From: Streptosporangium carneum
GTDB lineage: Bacteria > Actinomycetota > Actinomycetes > Streptosporangiales > Streptosporangiaceae
NCBI RefSeq assembly: GCF_027922005.1
Contig: NZ_BSEV01000011.1
Span: 1-64,000, forward strand
Length of the DNA: 64,000 nt
Direction: 5' to 3'
Shown here: in pieces, positions 49,062 through 57,820 of the stretch
Layout of the letters: each line of letters opens with the position of its first letter
Position numbering within the stretch: the stretch's first letter is position 1
Notes under the pieces: model-generated
The model's input: the letters and a program-made list of their open reading frames with translations, nothing else
Database searches by the model: none
Told to the model about the DNA's origin: nothing
Position numbers and translations under genes: made by a program

Positions 49062-50227
49062 GCGTGACCGGGGACACCGTGAAGGACACAGTGAAGGACA
49101 TCGTGGTCGTCGGCGGCTCGATCGCCGCCGTCACCGCCGCCGACGCGCTGCGCCGGCACGGGCACGAGGGTTCGATCACGGTCGTGAGCGACGAGCGGTA
49201 CACGCCCTACGTACGGCCGCCGCTGTCCAAGGGGATGCTGAAGGGCGTCGAGACCGAGGAGTCGGTCTTCATGGCGCCGCCGCGATCCGACGTCGACTTC
49301 CGCGTCAAGACCCGGGCCGTCGGGCTCGACCGCGAACGGCGGCGGGTGCTGCTCGAGGACGGGGAGGAGCTCCCCTACGACGGCCTGGTCGTGGCCTCGG
49401 GAGCGCGGGCCAGGCGGCTCGGGCCGCCGGAGGCGGGCGAGCTGGTGGTGCGCGACCTGGACGACGCGCTGCGCCTGCGCGCGGCGTTCGCCGAGGCGGG
49501 CTCGCTGGTCGTCGTCGGCGGCGGCTTCCTCGGCATGGAGATCGCCTCGACGGCGCGCGGGCTCGGCCTCGAGGTCACCGTCGTCGACCAGGACCCTCCG
49601 CTGGTCCGGCAGTTCGGGAGCCTCCTGGCCGAGCACATGACGCGGGCCGCCCTCGACGAGGGGGTGCGGATCGTCCGCTCCCCCGGCGGAGTCCGGCTCG
49701 TGGGCCAGGCCCCGGTCACCGGGGTCCGGACGGCCGAAGGGGAGCTCCTCGAGGCCGACGTCGTCGTCAGCGCGGTCGGCGACCTGCCCAACGTCGAGTG
49801 GCTGGCGGGTTCGGGGCTCGGCGGACCTGAGGGCCTGCTCGTCGACGACCGCTGCCGGGCCGCGCCGGGCGTCGTCGCCGCCGGGGACGTCGTCGCCCGC
49901 GTCAGCGACCGCACCGGCAGGCCCAGGCGTTCCCCGCACTGGGGCAGCGCCATCGACCAGGCCAGGGCCGCCGCCCTCGCCCTGCTCAGGGGGGACGAGG
50001 CCCCGCCCTACCGCCCCGCGCCGTACTACTGGACCGAACAGTGGGGCCTCGACATCAAGATCTGCGGCCGGATCCTGCCGGGGGCGATCCCGGAGGTCCT
50101 CAGCGGGTCGCTCGACGAACGCGGCGCCCTCGTCCGGTGGACCCACGACGGCGTTCCCGTGGCCGCCGCCACCGTGAACCACCGCATGCCCGTGGTCAAA
50201 CTCCGCAAGCTCGCGACCGCGAGCTGA
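49058..50227 (+). CDS. FAD-dependent ferredoxin reductase
   Basis: A 389-residue NAD(P)H:ferredoxin reductase of the class I P450 system. FAD-binding Rossmann motif VVVGGSIAAVTAADALR at the N-terminus, NAD-binding motif VVVGGGFLGMEIAS in the middle, and VVAAGDVVAR, the second FAD-binding motif. The PPLSKGML segment is typical of the putidaredoxin-reductase family. It overlaps the ferredoxin gene, and the P450 follows after 150 bp, so the operon encodes a complete electron chain. Confidence 0.94.
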   Translation: MSVTGDTVKDTVKDIVVVGGSIAAVTAADALRRHGHEGSITVVSDERYTPYVRPPLSKGMLKGVETEESVFMAPPRSDVDFRVKTRAVGLDRERRRVLLEDGEELPYDGLVVASGARARRLGPPEAGELVVRDLDDALRLRAAFAEAGSLVVVGGGFLGMEIASTARGLGLEVTVVDQDPPLVRQFGSLLAEHMTRAALDEGVRIVRSPGGVRLVGQAPVTGVRTAEGELLEADVVVSAVGDLPNVEWLAGSGLGGPEGLLVDDRCRAAPGVVAAGDVVARVSDRTGRPRRSPHWGSAIDQARAAALALLRGDEAPPYRPAPYYWTEQWGLDIKICGRILPGAIPEVLSGSLDERGALVRWTHDGVPVAAATVNHRMPVVKLRKLATAS

Positions 50228-50264
50228 CCGCGAGTCGACCCCGAGCTGACCGCGAGTCGACCCC
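50221..50264 (+). repeat. Two 22-bp direct repeats after the reductase gene
   Basis: GAGCTGACCGCGAGTCGACCCC occurs twice in tandem (50221-50242 and 50243-50264), overlapping the reductase stop codon. More diverged copies of the CCGACC-type theme fill the rest of the spacer up to the P450. Confidence 0.9.
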
Positions 50265-50377
50265 GAGCCGCCCACGGCCCGATCGCGGCCCGACCACAGA
50301 CCGGCTGCGGCCCGGTCCCGGACCGCCCGCGGCCCGACCCTGGTCACCCCCCACACCGTTCCCCTAAGGAGCACAGC

Positions 50378-51562
50378 ATGACCGGCATCCCGGATGGTCC
50401 CTCCCTGGACCTCGACCTGTTCAGCGACGACGCCCTCACCGACCCGTTCCCCGGCTACCAGCTCATTCGTGACACCGCCCCCGCCGTCTACCTGCCCCGC
50501 TACCGGTCGTGGGCGATGGGCCGCTACGCCGACGTGCGGGCCGCGCTCGGCGACTGGGAGAGCTTCAGTTCCGCCCAGGGGATCGGCCTGAACGACCTCG
50601 CCAACGCCGCCACCCAGGGCATGATCATCGCCACCGACCCGCCGGAGCACGACAAGCTCCGCAACGTGCTGGCCGCGCGGCTGTCGCCCAAGGCGATCAG
50701 GAACCTCAAGGCGGACATCGAGCGCAGGGCGGACGAGCTCGTCGAGCCGCTCGTCAGGCAGGGGAGCTTCGACGCGGTCGGCGACCTCGCGCGGGCCTTC
50801 CCCATCTCCATCGTCCTGGACCTGATCGGCCTGCCCCAGGACGGGCGCGACAAGGTGCTCGGCTGGGCCGACGCCGCGTTCTCCGCCAGCGGCCCGCCCG
50901 GACCGCGCACCGACGCCGCCTTCCCGCTCCTTCAGGACCAGCTCGCCTACCTGTCGAGCGTCCAGCCCGACCAGCTGACGCCGGGAAGCATGGGCCGCGC
51001 GATCTACGACGCGGCGGCGGCGGGCGAGATCCGCCAGGAGTCCTGCGTCCCGCTCATGTCGGCGTACGTCACGGCCGGGCTCGACACGACGATCAACGCG
51101 ATCAGCAACGCGGTCTGGTACTTCGCCCGCGACCCCGAGCAGTGGGACCTCGTCCGCGCGGACCACTCCCTGATCCCCGGCGCGTTCAACGAGGTCCTGC
51201 GCATCGAGGCGCCGGTGCAGTTCTTCTGCCGGGTCGCCACCCGCGACGTGGAGGTGGACGGCCAGAGGCTGGCCGCCGGATCCCGGGTCATGATGCTGTA
51301 CGCCTCGGCCAACCGCGACGAGCGCAAGTGGCAGGACCCTGACCGTTTCGACGTCACCCGCAACCCGGTGGACCACCTCGCGTTCGGGTACGGCATGCAC
51401 GGCTGCGCCGGTCAGGGCCTTGCCCGCCTGGAGGGCCACTCGATCCTCGGCGCGTTGGCGCGGCGGGTCGAGCGGTTCGAGGTCGGCACGCCGGTCCGGC
51501 GGATCAACCAGCTCATCCGGGGCCTCGACGGGCTGCCGACCACGGTCGTCCCCGCCGCCTGA
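50378..51562 (+). CDS. Cytochrome P450, CYP199-like (aromatic acid O-demethylase candidate)
   Basis: A 394-residue soluble P450. Heme motif FGYGMHGCAGQGLAR with Cys343, I-helix TAGLDTT with the oxygen-activating Thr, K-helix ExxR in NEVLRIEAP. The stretch APVQFFCRVATRDVEVDG is strongly reminiscent of CYP199A enzymes, which demethylate 4-methoxybenzoate. Encoded behind a dedicated ferredoxin and reductase and ahead of ring-hydroxylating and ring-cleaving genes, it is most likely the O-demethylase that opens the pathway. Ribosome-binding site AAGGAG before ATG 50378. Confidence 0.9.
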   Translation: MTGIPDGPSLDLDLFSDDALTDPFPGYQLIRDTAPAVYLPRYRSWAMGRYADVRAALGDWESFSSAQGIGLNDLANAATQGMIIATDPPEHDKLRNVLAARLSPKAIRNLKADIERRADELVEPLVRQGSFDAVGDLARAFPISIVLDLIGLPQDGRDKVLGWADAAFSASGPPGPRTDAAFPLLQDQLAYLSSVQPDQLTPGSMGRAIYDAAAAGEIRQESCVPLMSAYVTAGLDTTINAISNAVWYFARDPEQWDLVRADHSLIPGAFNEVLRIEAPVQFFCRVATRDVEVDGQRLAAGSRVMMLYASANRDERKWQDPDRFDVTRNPVDHLAFGYGMHGCAGQGLARLEGHSILGALARRVERFEVGTPVRRINQLIRGLDGLPTTVVPAA

Positions 51563-51659
51563 GCCCCGAAGCCCCGAACCAGAAGAACCGGGTCCGAGGA
51601 CCCGGGGCTCCGAACACCTGAGCCCCGGACAGCCGGGCCCGGAGAAAGGCCGAAACAGC

Positions 51660-52700
51660 ATGCGCGCAGCGTGGTTCACCGAGCCGGGACGGATCGGTGT
51701 CAAGGATCTGCCGGAACCGGAGGTCGTCGACCCGACCGACGTCGTCGTCGACATCCTCTTCGCCGGGATCTGCGGCTCCGACCTGTGGACCTTCCGCGGG
51801 CTCGTGCCGCACGGCGAGGGCGGCATCGGACACGAGTTCGTCGGCCGGGTGCGTGAGGTGGGCCGGGACGTCGCCACCCTGAGACCGGGTGACGTCGTCA
51901 TCGCGCCGTTCCTGTTCTCCGACGGCGAGTGCGAGGAGTGCCGGCGCGGCCTGCAGCCGCTCTGCGAGCACGCCGGCATCTGGGGCAAGGACTGGGACGG
52001 CGCGCAGGCCGAGAGCATCCGCGTGCCGTACGCCGACGCGACGCTCGTGAGGCTCCCCTGGCGGGAGGAGGAGATCGACGCCGACCTCGCCCGCAGGCTG
52101 ATCCCGCTCTGCGACGTCTTCGCGACCGGCACCCACGGCGTCGTCCTGGCCGGCGTCGAGAGCGGCGAGACCGTCGCCGTGATCGGCGACGGCGCGGTCG
52201 GCGTCTCCGCCGCGATGGCCGCCGTCCGCGCCGGAGCCGCCCAGGTGCTCGTGCTCGGCGAGCAGCCGGACCGGTTGAAGGTCGCAGAGGCGGCCGGGGC
52301 GCGGACGCTGCTGGTCTCGCGGGAGGAGTCACCGGTCGAGGCCGTACGGGAACTGCTGGACGGCCGCCTGCCCGACCGGGTCGTCGAGTGCGTCGGCATG
52401 CAGGCGGCCTTCGACACGGCGCTCGACGTCGTCCGTCCGGCCGGTTCCGTGGGATTCGTCGGCGTGCCCCACGGCGTGAGGCAGATCGCCCCGATGCGGC
52501 TGTTCGGACGGCAGGTACGGCTCGCGGGCGGCGTCGCGCCCGCGCGCCACTACCTGCCGGGCCTGATCGACGACGTCGTGAACGGCCGCCTGGACCCGTC
52601 GCCGCTGGTCGACCGGGTCCACCGGATCGACGACATCGCCGAGGGCTACGCGGAGATGGACCGGGGGTCGGCGCTCAAGGCGATCCTCCGGATGTCCTGA
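51660..52700 (+). CDS. Zinc-dependent alcohol dehydrogenase (MDR family)
   Basis: A 346-residue medium-chain dehydrogenase. Catalytic zinc site: Cys in GICGSDLW and GHE in GIGHEFVGRV. Structural zinc loop ECEECRRGLQPLCEH with four Cys. NAD-binding motif AVIGDGAVGVSAAM. In this operon it may oxidise an aromatic alcohol to the aldehyde used by the dehydrogenase at 47378, or act on the formaldehyde released by demethylation; both are inference. ATG 51660, GGAGAAAGG about ten bases ahead. Confidence 0.93.
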   Translation: MRAAWFTEPGRIGVKDLPEPEVVDPTDVVVDILFAGICGSDLWTFRGLVPHGEGGIGHEFVGRVREVGRDVATLRPGDVVIAPFLFSDGECEECRRGLQPLCEHAGIWGKDWDGAQAESIRVPYADATLVRLPWREEEIDADLARRLIPLCDVFATGTHGVVLAGVESGETVAVIGDGAVGVSAAMAAVRAGAAQVLVLGEQPDRLKVAEAAGARTLLVSREESPVEAVRELLDGRLPDRVVECVGMQAAFDTALDVVRPAGSVGFVGVPHGVRQIAPMRLFGRQVRLAGGVAPARHYLPGLIDDVVNGRLDPSPLVDRVHRIDDIAEGYAEMDRGSALKAILRMS

Positions 52701-52811
52701 CCCCTCTCCGACTCTTCGACGACACCCCCGCACATCCCCGGTTTCACCGTTCGCGGCGCCACGGACGCCGACGGGCCATGCCGTCATGCCGTCATGCCCG
52801 TCGCGTCCGGG

Positions 52812-52891
52812 CCGCACAGGGCGAGCGCCGCACAGGGCGAGCGCCGTACAGAGCGAGCGCCGTACAGAGCGAGCGCCGCACAGAGCAAGCA
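52812..52891 (+). repeat. Five 16-bp tandem repeats upstream of the FAD hydroxylase gene
   Basis: Units of CCGCACAGGGCGAGCG type start at 52812, 52828, 52844, 52860 and 52876; units 1-2 and 3-4 are identical pairs. They fill the spacer between the alcohol dehydrogenase and hydroxylase genes and end 17 bp before the latter's start. The unit length is not a multiple of three, so the tract is probably non-coding. Confidence 0.93.
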
Positions 52892-52907
52892 GAGGAAGGA
52901 GTCGCAG

Positions 52908-54149
52908 ATGGCGACCAAGCCCAGGGTCACGGTCCTCGGCGCCGGGATCGGAGGCCTCACCCTGGCGCTCGAACTCCACCGGTCGGGGATCGAGTGCGTG
53001 GTGCTGGAGGCCGTGCCGAAGCTGGACGCCCTCGGCGTGGGCATCAACCTGCTGCCGCACGCCACCAGGAACCTGACGCGCCTCGGCCTCCAGGAGGCCC
53101 TCGCCGCCGTCGCCGTGACCACCAGGGAGTCGGCGTTCTTCAACCGGTTCGGGCAGCTGATCGCCGCCGAACCGGCGGGCAGGTTCGCCGGTTACGAGTG
53201 GCCGCAGTTCTCGATCCACCGCGGGGACCTGCAGCAGGTGCTGCTCGGGGCCGTACGCGACAGGCTCGGGCCCGACGCCGTACGGCTCGGCTGCCGGGGC
53301 GTCCGCGTGACCCAGGACGAGACCTCGGCCACCGTCCACGTCGAGCACCCGGACGGCTCGGTCTCGGCCGTCGGCGGAGACGTCGTCGTCGGTGCCGACG
53401 GCGTCCACTCGGTCGTGCGCAGGCAGTTCCACGGCGACGTCGCCCCCCGCTACACGGGATACATGATGTGGCGCGGCACGACCGTCTGGCCGCGCTTCCT
53501 CACCGGGGCGAGCATGGTCAGGGCCGGGTGGCTGGCCACCGGGAAGATGGTCGTCTATCCGATCCGCGACGACGTCAACGACCGGGGAGACCAGCTGGTC
53601 AACTGGGTCGCGGAGGTCGAGGCCCCGATCCGCGACGCCCGCGACTGGAACCGCCCCGGGCTGGTCGACGACTTCATCGGCCCCTTCGCCGACTGGCGCT
53701 TCGACTGGCTGGACGTGCCCGCGATGATCCGGGCGGCCGACGCGGTGCTGGAGTACCCCATGGTCGACCAGGACCCGCTCGGCCACTGGACCGAGGGGCG
53801 CGTCACGCTCCTCGGCGACGCCGCCCACCCGATGGTGCCGCGCGGTTCCAACGGGGCCGCCCAGGCGATCCTGGACGCGCGCGTCCTGGCCGCCCGCCTG
53901 GCCGACACCCGGGACCCCGGCCAGGCGCTGCGCGCCTACGAGGCGGAGCGGCTGCCCGCGACCTCCCGCGTCGTGCTGACCAACCGGACCAACCCGCCGG
54001 ACGCCCTCCTGAGGGAGGTCTACGACCGGACCGGGGACCGGCCGTTCGAACGCGTCGGCGACGTCATCACCCCCGAGGAGATCAGGCGGTTCAGCGAGGG
54101 CTACCGGTCCGTCGCCGGGTTCTCCCACACCGCCCTCGCACGTCCCTGA
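52908..54149 (+). CDS. FAD-dependent aromatic hydroxylase (salicylate-hydroxylase-like)
   Basis: A 413-residue single-component flavoprotein monooxygenase. FAD-binding GAGIGGLTLALELHRSG at the N-terminus, the DG motif VVGADGVHSVVRR in the middle, and GRVTLLGDAAHPMVPRGSNG, the GD motif, late. This is the group A hydroxylase layout, which adds OH to phenolic rings using NAD(P)H. In the operon it probably makes a di- or trihydroxybenzoate for ring cleavage. The ATG at 52908 has AGAGGAAGGAG ahead; the frame is open upstream through the 16-bp repeats, but that part is not likely to be translated. Confidence 0.93.
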   Translation: MATKPRVTVLGAGIGGLTLALELHRSGIECVVLEAVPKLDALGVGINLLPHATRNLTRLGLQEALAAVAVTTRESAFFNRFGQLIAAEPAGRFAGYEWPQFSIHRGDLQQVLLGAVRDRLGPDAVRLGCRGVRVTQDETSATVHVEHPDGSVSAVGGDVVVGADGVHSVVRRQFHGDVAPRYTGYMMWRGTTVWPRFLTGASMVRAGWLATGKMVVYPIRDDVNDRGDQLVNWVAEVEAPIRDARDWNRPGLVDDFIGPFADWRFDWLDVPAMIRAADAVLEYPMVDQDPLGHWTEGRVTLLGDAAHPMVPRGSNGAAQAILDARVLAARLADTRDPGQALRAYEAERLPATSRVVLTNRTNPPDALLREVYDRTGDRPFERVGDVITPEEIRRFSEGYRSVAGFSHTALARP

Positions 54150-54196
54150 CCCGCGACACCCAGACGACCACCGCAGAAACCACGAGGAGGAAAACC

Positions 54197-55654
54197 GTGG
54201 ACATCACCAACGCCCGCGGCGCCATGACCGGCGACAGGTACCGCGAGAGCCTCGACGACGGACGGGAGGTCTGGCTGGCCGGGGAGCGGGTGAAGAACGT
54301 CGCCGAGCACCCCGCCTTCCGCGACACCGTCGAGGAGTTCGCGAGGCTGTTCGACCTGCGCCTGTCCGACCCGGAGGCCAGGGAGACCAGCCTGTTCGCC
54401 TCCCCGGAGACGGGCAACCCGGTCAGCAGGTCGTACGCGCTGCCGACCACGGCCGAGGAGCTGAGGGCGAAGTTCGCCGCCGCGGAGTGGTGGATGCGGG
54501 AGAGCTGGGGACAGCTCGGCCGCTCGCCCGACTTCATGGCCAACGTCGTGGTCGGACTGTACGACTACCGCGACGAGCTGGAGAAGGGCCGTGCCGGGTT
54601 CGGCGCCAACGCCGCCGCCTACCACCGCTACGCCATGGAGCACGACCTCGTGCTCACCCACGCGCTCGGCGACCCGCAGATCGACCGGAGCGCCAGCCCG
54701 CTCGACGACCCCGACCTGGCGCTGCGCGTCGTCGAGGAGAACGAGCGGGGCGTCGTGATCCGGGGCGCCAAGCAGCTCGCCACCCTCGCGCCGTTCTCCC
54801 ACGAGGTCCTCGTCTACCTCAACAGCGTCACCGCCCAGCGCGGCGCCGAGGAGTTCGTCATGTGGTTCGCGCTGCCGATGAACGCCAAGGGCCTGAAGAT
54901 CCTCTGCCGGGAGCCGCTCGGAGACCGGGGCAACGGCCACAGCCACCCGCTGGGCCGCCGGTTCGACGAGCAGGACGCCATGCTCTTCTTCGACGACGTC
55001 GAGATCCCGTGGGAGCGGCTGTTCCTGCTCGGCGACAGCATGCTCGCGCTGCGCGGGCTCAGCCGGATCAACGCCTGGAGCATGCAGAGCACCCACATCC
55101 GCTTCCACGAGCGGCTGCGTGTCTTCGTCTCCGTGGCCGCCATGCTCGCCGAGAGCATCGGGGTGAACGGCTTCCGCGGCATCCAGGAACAGGTCGGCGA
55201 GCTGATCTCCTACGCCGAGACGCTGCGCCTGGGCATCGTGGGGGCCGAGACGTCGGCGCAGCCGACCCCCGGCGGGCTGCTGGCCCCCGCGCCCAGCTAC
55301 GGCCTGGGGTTCTGGTCGGCCGACGTCTCCGCCCGCGTGGTGGAGATCGTCCGCCGCATCGGCGCCTCCGGGCTGATCATGCAGCCGACCGAGGCCGACC
55401 TGGCCAACCCCGAGCTGCGGCCGTTCCTGGAGAAGTACATGCGCGGCCACGACATCGACGTGGACCGCAAGGCGCGGCTGTTCCGCGTCGCGTGGGAGCT
55501 GGTCGGCGACGGGTTCGGCTCCCGCCAGGAGCTCTACGAGTACCTGCACCGGGGCGACCCGGGCGCGGGCCGCACCCGGCTGCTGCGGACCTACGACCGC
55601 TCGTACGTCGACGGCCGCATCGCCGAGCTCATCTCCTCCCCGCTCTCCGCCTGA
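54197..55654 (+). CDS. HpaB-family flavin-dependent phenol hydroxylase, oxygenase component
   Basis: A 485-residue protein of the 4-hydroxyphenylacetate 3-hydroxylase family (two-component, reduced-flavin-using). Family landmarks include REVWLAGERVKNVAEHPAFR at the N-terminus, HRYAMEHDLVLTHALGDPQI with Asp/Arg nearby (PQIDRS), RGAKQLATLAPFSHEVLVY and FFDDVEIPWERLF. It needs FADH2 or FMNH2 from a reductase, and the flavin reductase fusion at 60178 in the same operon is the obvious partner. GTG start with GAGGAGGAAA upstream. It adds an ortho-OH to a phenolic substrate. Confidence 0.92.
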   Translation: MDITNARGAMTGDRYRESLDDGREVWLAGERVKNVAEHPAFRDTVEEFARLFDLRLSDPEARETSLFASPETGNPVSRSYALPTTAEELRAKFAAAEWWMRESWGQLGRSPDFMANVVVGLYDYRDELEKGRAGFGANAAAYHRYAMEHDLVLTHALGDPQIDRSASPLDDPDLALRVVEENERGVVIRGAKQLATLAPFSHEVLVYLNSVTAQRGAEEFVMWFALPMNAKGLKILCREPLGDRGNGHSHPLGRRFDEQDAMLFFDDVEIPWERLFLLGDSMLALRGLSRINAWSMQSTHIRFHERLRVFVSVAAMLAESIGVNGFRGIQEQVGELISYAETLRLGIVGAETSAQPTPGGLLAPAPSYGLGFWSADVSARVVEIVRRIGASGLIMQPTEADLANPELRPFLEKYMRGHDIDVDRKARLFRVAWELVGDGFGSRQELYEYLHRGDPGAGRTRLLRTYDRSYVDGRIAELISSPLSA

Positions 55655-55730
55655 GCCGCTCTCCGCCCGAGCCGGTTTCCCGCCTGAGCCGGTTTCCCGC
55701 AGCACCGATCCGCACCCCTGGAAGAACGCA

Positions 55731-56735
55731 ATGATCATCGATGTCCACGGCCACGTGACCGCCCCCGCGGAGCTGTACGCGTGGAAGGCCAACCTCCTGT
55801 CCCACCGCGGGGCGCACGGCGGAAAGGGCCCGTCCATCAGCGACGACCAGATCCGCGCCGTGCACTCGGAGCCGCACCCCAGCTTCGGGAACGTCTCCCA
55901 CTTCGACCACATCGACGGCGCGGGGGTGGACGTCCAGCTCATCTCGCCCCGCCCGTACCAGATGATGCACAGCGAGCGGCCCGCCAAGATCGTCCAGTGG
56001 TTCACGGAGGAGACGAACAACGTCATCCACCGCACCTGCGAGCTGTTCCCCGGCCGGTTCAGGGGCGTGGCGGGGCTGCCGCAGAGCCCGGACCTCGAGC
56101 CGGGGGAGTGGGCCGGGGAGCTGCGCCGCACGGTCACCGAGCTGGGGTTCGTCGGCGCGCTGCTCAACCCCGACCCGTACGAGGGCACCGCGACGCCGCC
56201 CGCGCTCGGCGACCGGTACTGGTACCCGGTGTACGAGGCACTGTGCGAGCTGGACGTGCCCGCGCTCATCCACGCCGCGGGGTGCAAGCCCCCGGCGCGC
56301 GAGCCGTACAGCCTGCACTTCATCCAGGAGGAGACGGTCGCGATCTGGAGCCTGCTCTCCTCGCAGGTCCTGCGGGACTTCCCCGACCTGAAGATCGTCG
56401 TCTCGCACGGCGGCGGGGCGATCCCGTACCAGGTCGGGCGGTTCCTGCCGTCGGGCGTCCGGGCCGGAGGCACGCCGTACCTGGAGAAGCTGCGCCGCCT
56501 GTGGTTCGACACCTGCCTGTACACCCAGGAGGCCATCGAGCTGCTCATCAGGGTCGTGGGCGTCGACCGGTGCCTGTTCGGCACCGAGAAGCCGGGCACC
56601 GGCTCGCAGATCAACCCGGAGAACGGGCGCTGGTTCGACGACATCCACCTGCTGGTCGACGACATCGACTGGCTCACCGACGCCGAGCGCGAGGCGATCT
56701 TCAACAAGAACGCGAGCGACCTCTTCCGTCTCTGA
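55731..56735 (+). CDS. ligJ: 4-oxalomesaconate hydratase, LigJ-type amidohydrolase
   Basis: A 334-residue amidohydrolase-superfamily protein. It begins MIIDVHGHV (metal-binding His-x-His), has VQLISPRPYQMMHSERPAKI, then LLNPDPYEG and GDRYWYPVYE, SLHFIQEETVAIW, VVSHGGGAIPYQVGRF and CLFGTEKPGTGSQI. This order and wording closely follow LigJ of Sphingobium, which hydrates 4-oxalomesaconate to 4-carboxy-4-hydroxy-2-oxoadipate. It is the most diagnostic gene of the operon: it places ring cleavage at the 4,5 (meta) position of protocatechuate or gallate. ATG 55731; a short 18-bp duplication precedes it. Confidence 0.9.
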   Translation: MIIDVHGHVTAPAELYAWKANLLSHRGAHGGKGPSISDDQIRAVHSEPHPSFGNVSHFDHIDGAGVDVQLISPRPYQMMHSERPAKIVQWFTEETNNVIHRTCELFPGRFRGVAGLPQSPDLEPGEWAGELRRTVTELGFVGALLNPDPYEGTATPPALGDRYWYPVYEALCELDVPALIHAAGCKPPAREPYSLHFIQEETVAIWSLLSSQVLRDFPDLKIVVSHGGGAIPYQVGRFLPSGVRAGGTPYLEKLRRLWFDTCLYTQEAIELLIRVVGVDRCLFGTEKPGTGSQINPENGRWFDDIHLLVDDIDWLTDAEREAIFNKNASDLFRL

Positions 56736-56785
56736 CGGGACGCACCGAGTTCCGTCTTCGACGGGACGCACCGAGAGAAAGGCAG

Positions 56786-57820
56786 ATGATGGCAACCGTC
56801 GTAGCCGGCGTCGGCACCTCGCACGGGCCGCAGCTGAAGACGCCCTCGATCCGCTGGGCGGAGCGCGGCGAGGCCGACCGCCGAAGCTCGACGCTGGAGT
56901 TCCGCGGCGGGCGCTACACCTTCGACCAGCTCAGGGCCGCGCGCGACGACTTCTCCCACGAGTGCGCGCCCGACGTCCAGCACAACCGGTGGGCGGCCTG
57001 CCAGCGGGCGATGGACCGCCTGGGACGGCACGTGACCGACGCGGACGTGGACGTGCTGGTCATCGTCAGCAGCGACCACAAGGAGGTCTACGACGACGAG
57101 CTGCTGCCCGCCTTCGCGGTCTACTGGGGGGACGCCGTCGACCACGTGCCGTTCACCCCCGAGCAGATCGCCGCGATGCAGCCGGGCCTGGGCGAGGCGG
57201 CCCTGGGCGACGTGCCGTCCAGCACCGTCACCCGCCCCTGCCACGCCGACCTGGCCAGGCACCTGATCGAACGCTCGGTCGAGGAGGGCTTCGACGTCGC
57301 CGCGTCGCGGACGCTGCCCGCGGGGCGGTACGGCAACCACGGCGTCCCCCACGGGTACGGCTTCGTCTACCAGCGGATCATGGGCGAGGAGTCGCGGGTG
57401 CCGATGGTGCCGGTCTTCGTCAACACCTTCTACGAGCCGAACCCGCCCACGGCGCGACGCTGCCTCGACTACGGCCGCGCCCTCGGCCGCGCCATCGCGT
57501 CCTTCCCCGGCGACCTGCGCGTCGGCGTGGTCGCCTCCGGCGGCCTGTCGCACTTCGTCATCGACGAGGACCTCGACCGGGCCTTCGTCAGGGGCCTGGA
57601 GACCGGCGACGAGGCGTATCTCGCGTCGCTCCCGGCCTCCGAGATGCGCTCGGGCAGCTCCGAGCTGCGCAACTGGATCGTCGTCGCCGGGATCGCCGCC
57701 GAGACCGGGCTGACGGTGAGTTCCGTCGACTACCAGCCCTGCTACCGGACCGAGGCGGGCACGGGCAACGCCATGGGGTTCGTGACCTGGTCCCCCGCGA
57801 CCGGGAAGTCCGGCCGATGA
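56786..57820 (+). CDS. Class III extradiol ring-cleavage dioxygenase (LigB superfamily)
   Basis: A 344-residue non-heme Fe(II) dioxygenase of the LigB superfamily. Metal and acid/base candidates: His in VGTSHGPQL near the N-terminus, His in VIVSSDHKEVYDDE, and the late SGGLSHFVIDEDLDR, which are the landmarks of the family. GNHGVPHGYGFVY is a further conserved block. Followed by oxalomesaconate hydratase and aldolase steps in the same operon and with no LigC or LigI, it most likely cleaves gallate or a gallate-like ring directly to oxalomesaconate. No LigA-type alpha domain is seen. Two ATG codons are adjacent (56786, 56789). GAAAGG is the ribosome-binding site. Confidence 0.85.
   Translation: MMATVVAGVGTSHGPQLKTPSIRWAERGEADRRSSTLEFRGGRYTFDQLRAARDDFSHECAPDVQHNRWAACQRAMDRLGRHVTDADVDVLVIVSSDHKEVYDDELLPAFAVYWGDAVDHVPFTPEQIAAMQPGLGEAALGDVPSSTVTRPCHADLARHLIERSVEEGFDVAASRTLPAGRYGNHGVPHGYGFVYQRIMGEESRVPMVPVFVNTFYEPNPPTARRCLDYGRALGRAIASFPGDLRVGVVASGGLSHFVIDEDLDRAFVRGLETGDEAYLASLPASEMRSGSSELRNWIVVAGIAAETGLTVSSVDYQPCYRTEAGTGNAMGFVTWSPATGKSGR

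Noticed and set aside
48905-52417. A 1170-codon open frame on the minus strand
   Set aside because: It runs opposite the ferredoxin, reductase, P450 and alcohol dehydrogenase genes, all with clear motifs; its protein is low-complexity Arg/Gly/Asp.
52812-52891. Tandem repeats that could be taken for a CRISPR array
   Set aside because: The 16-bp units are contiguous with no spacers, so this is a simple tandem duplication; the same holds for the repeats at 4436, 17300 and 50221.
52701-52907. In-frame upstream extension of the FAD hydroxylase through the 16-bp repeats
   Set aside because: The extension is repetitive, lacks a ribosome-binding site and precedes the conserved FAD-binding N-terminus, which begins only a few residues after ATG 52908.
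54101-57553. A 1150-codon open frame on the minus strand
   Set aside because: It is antisense to the HpaB-like, LigJ and dioxygenase genes, which are well supported.
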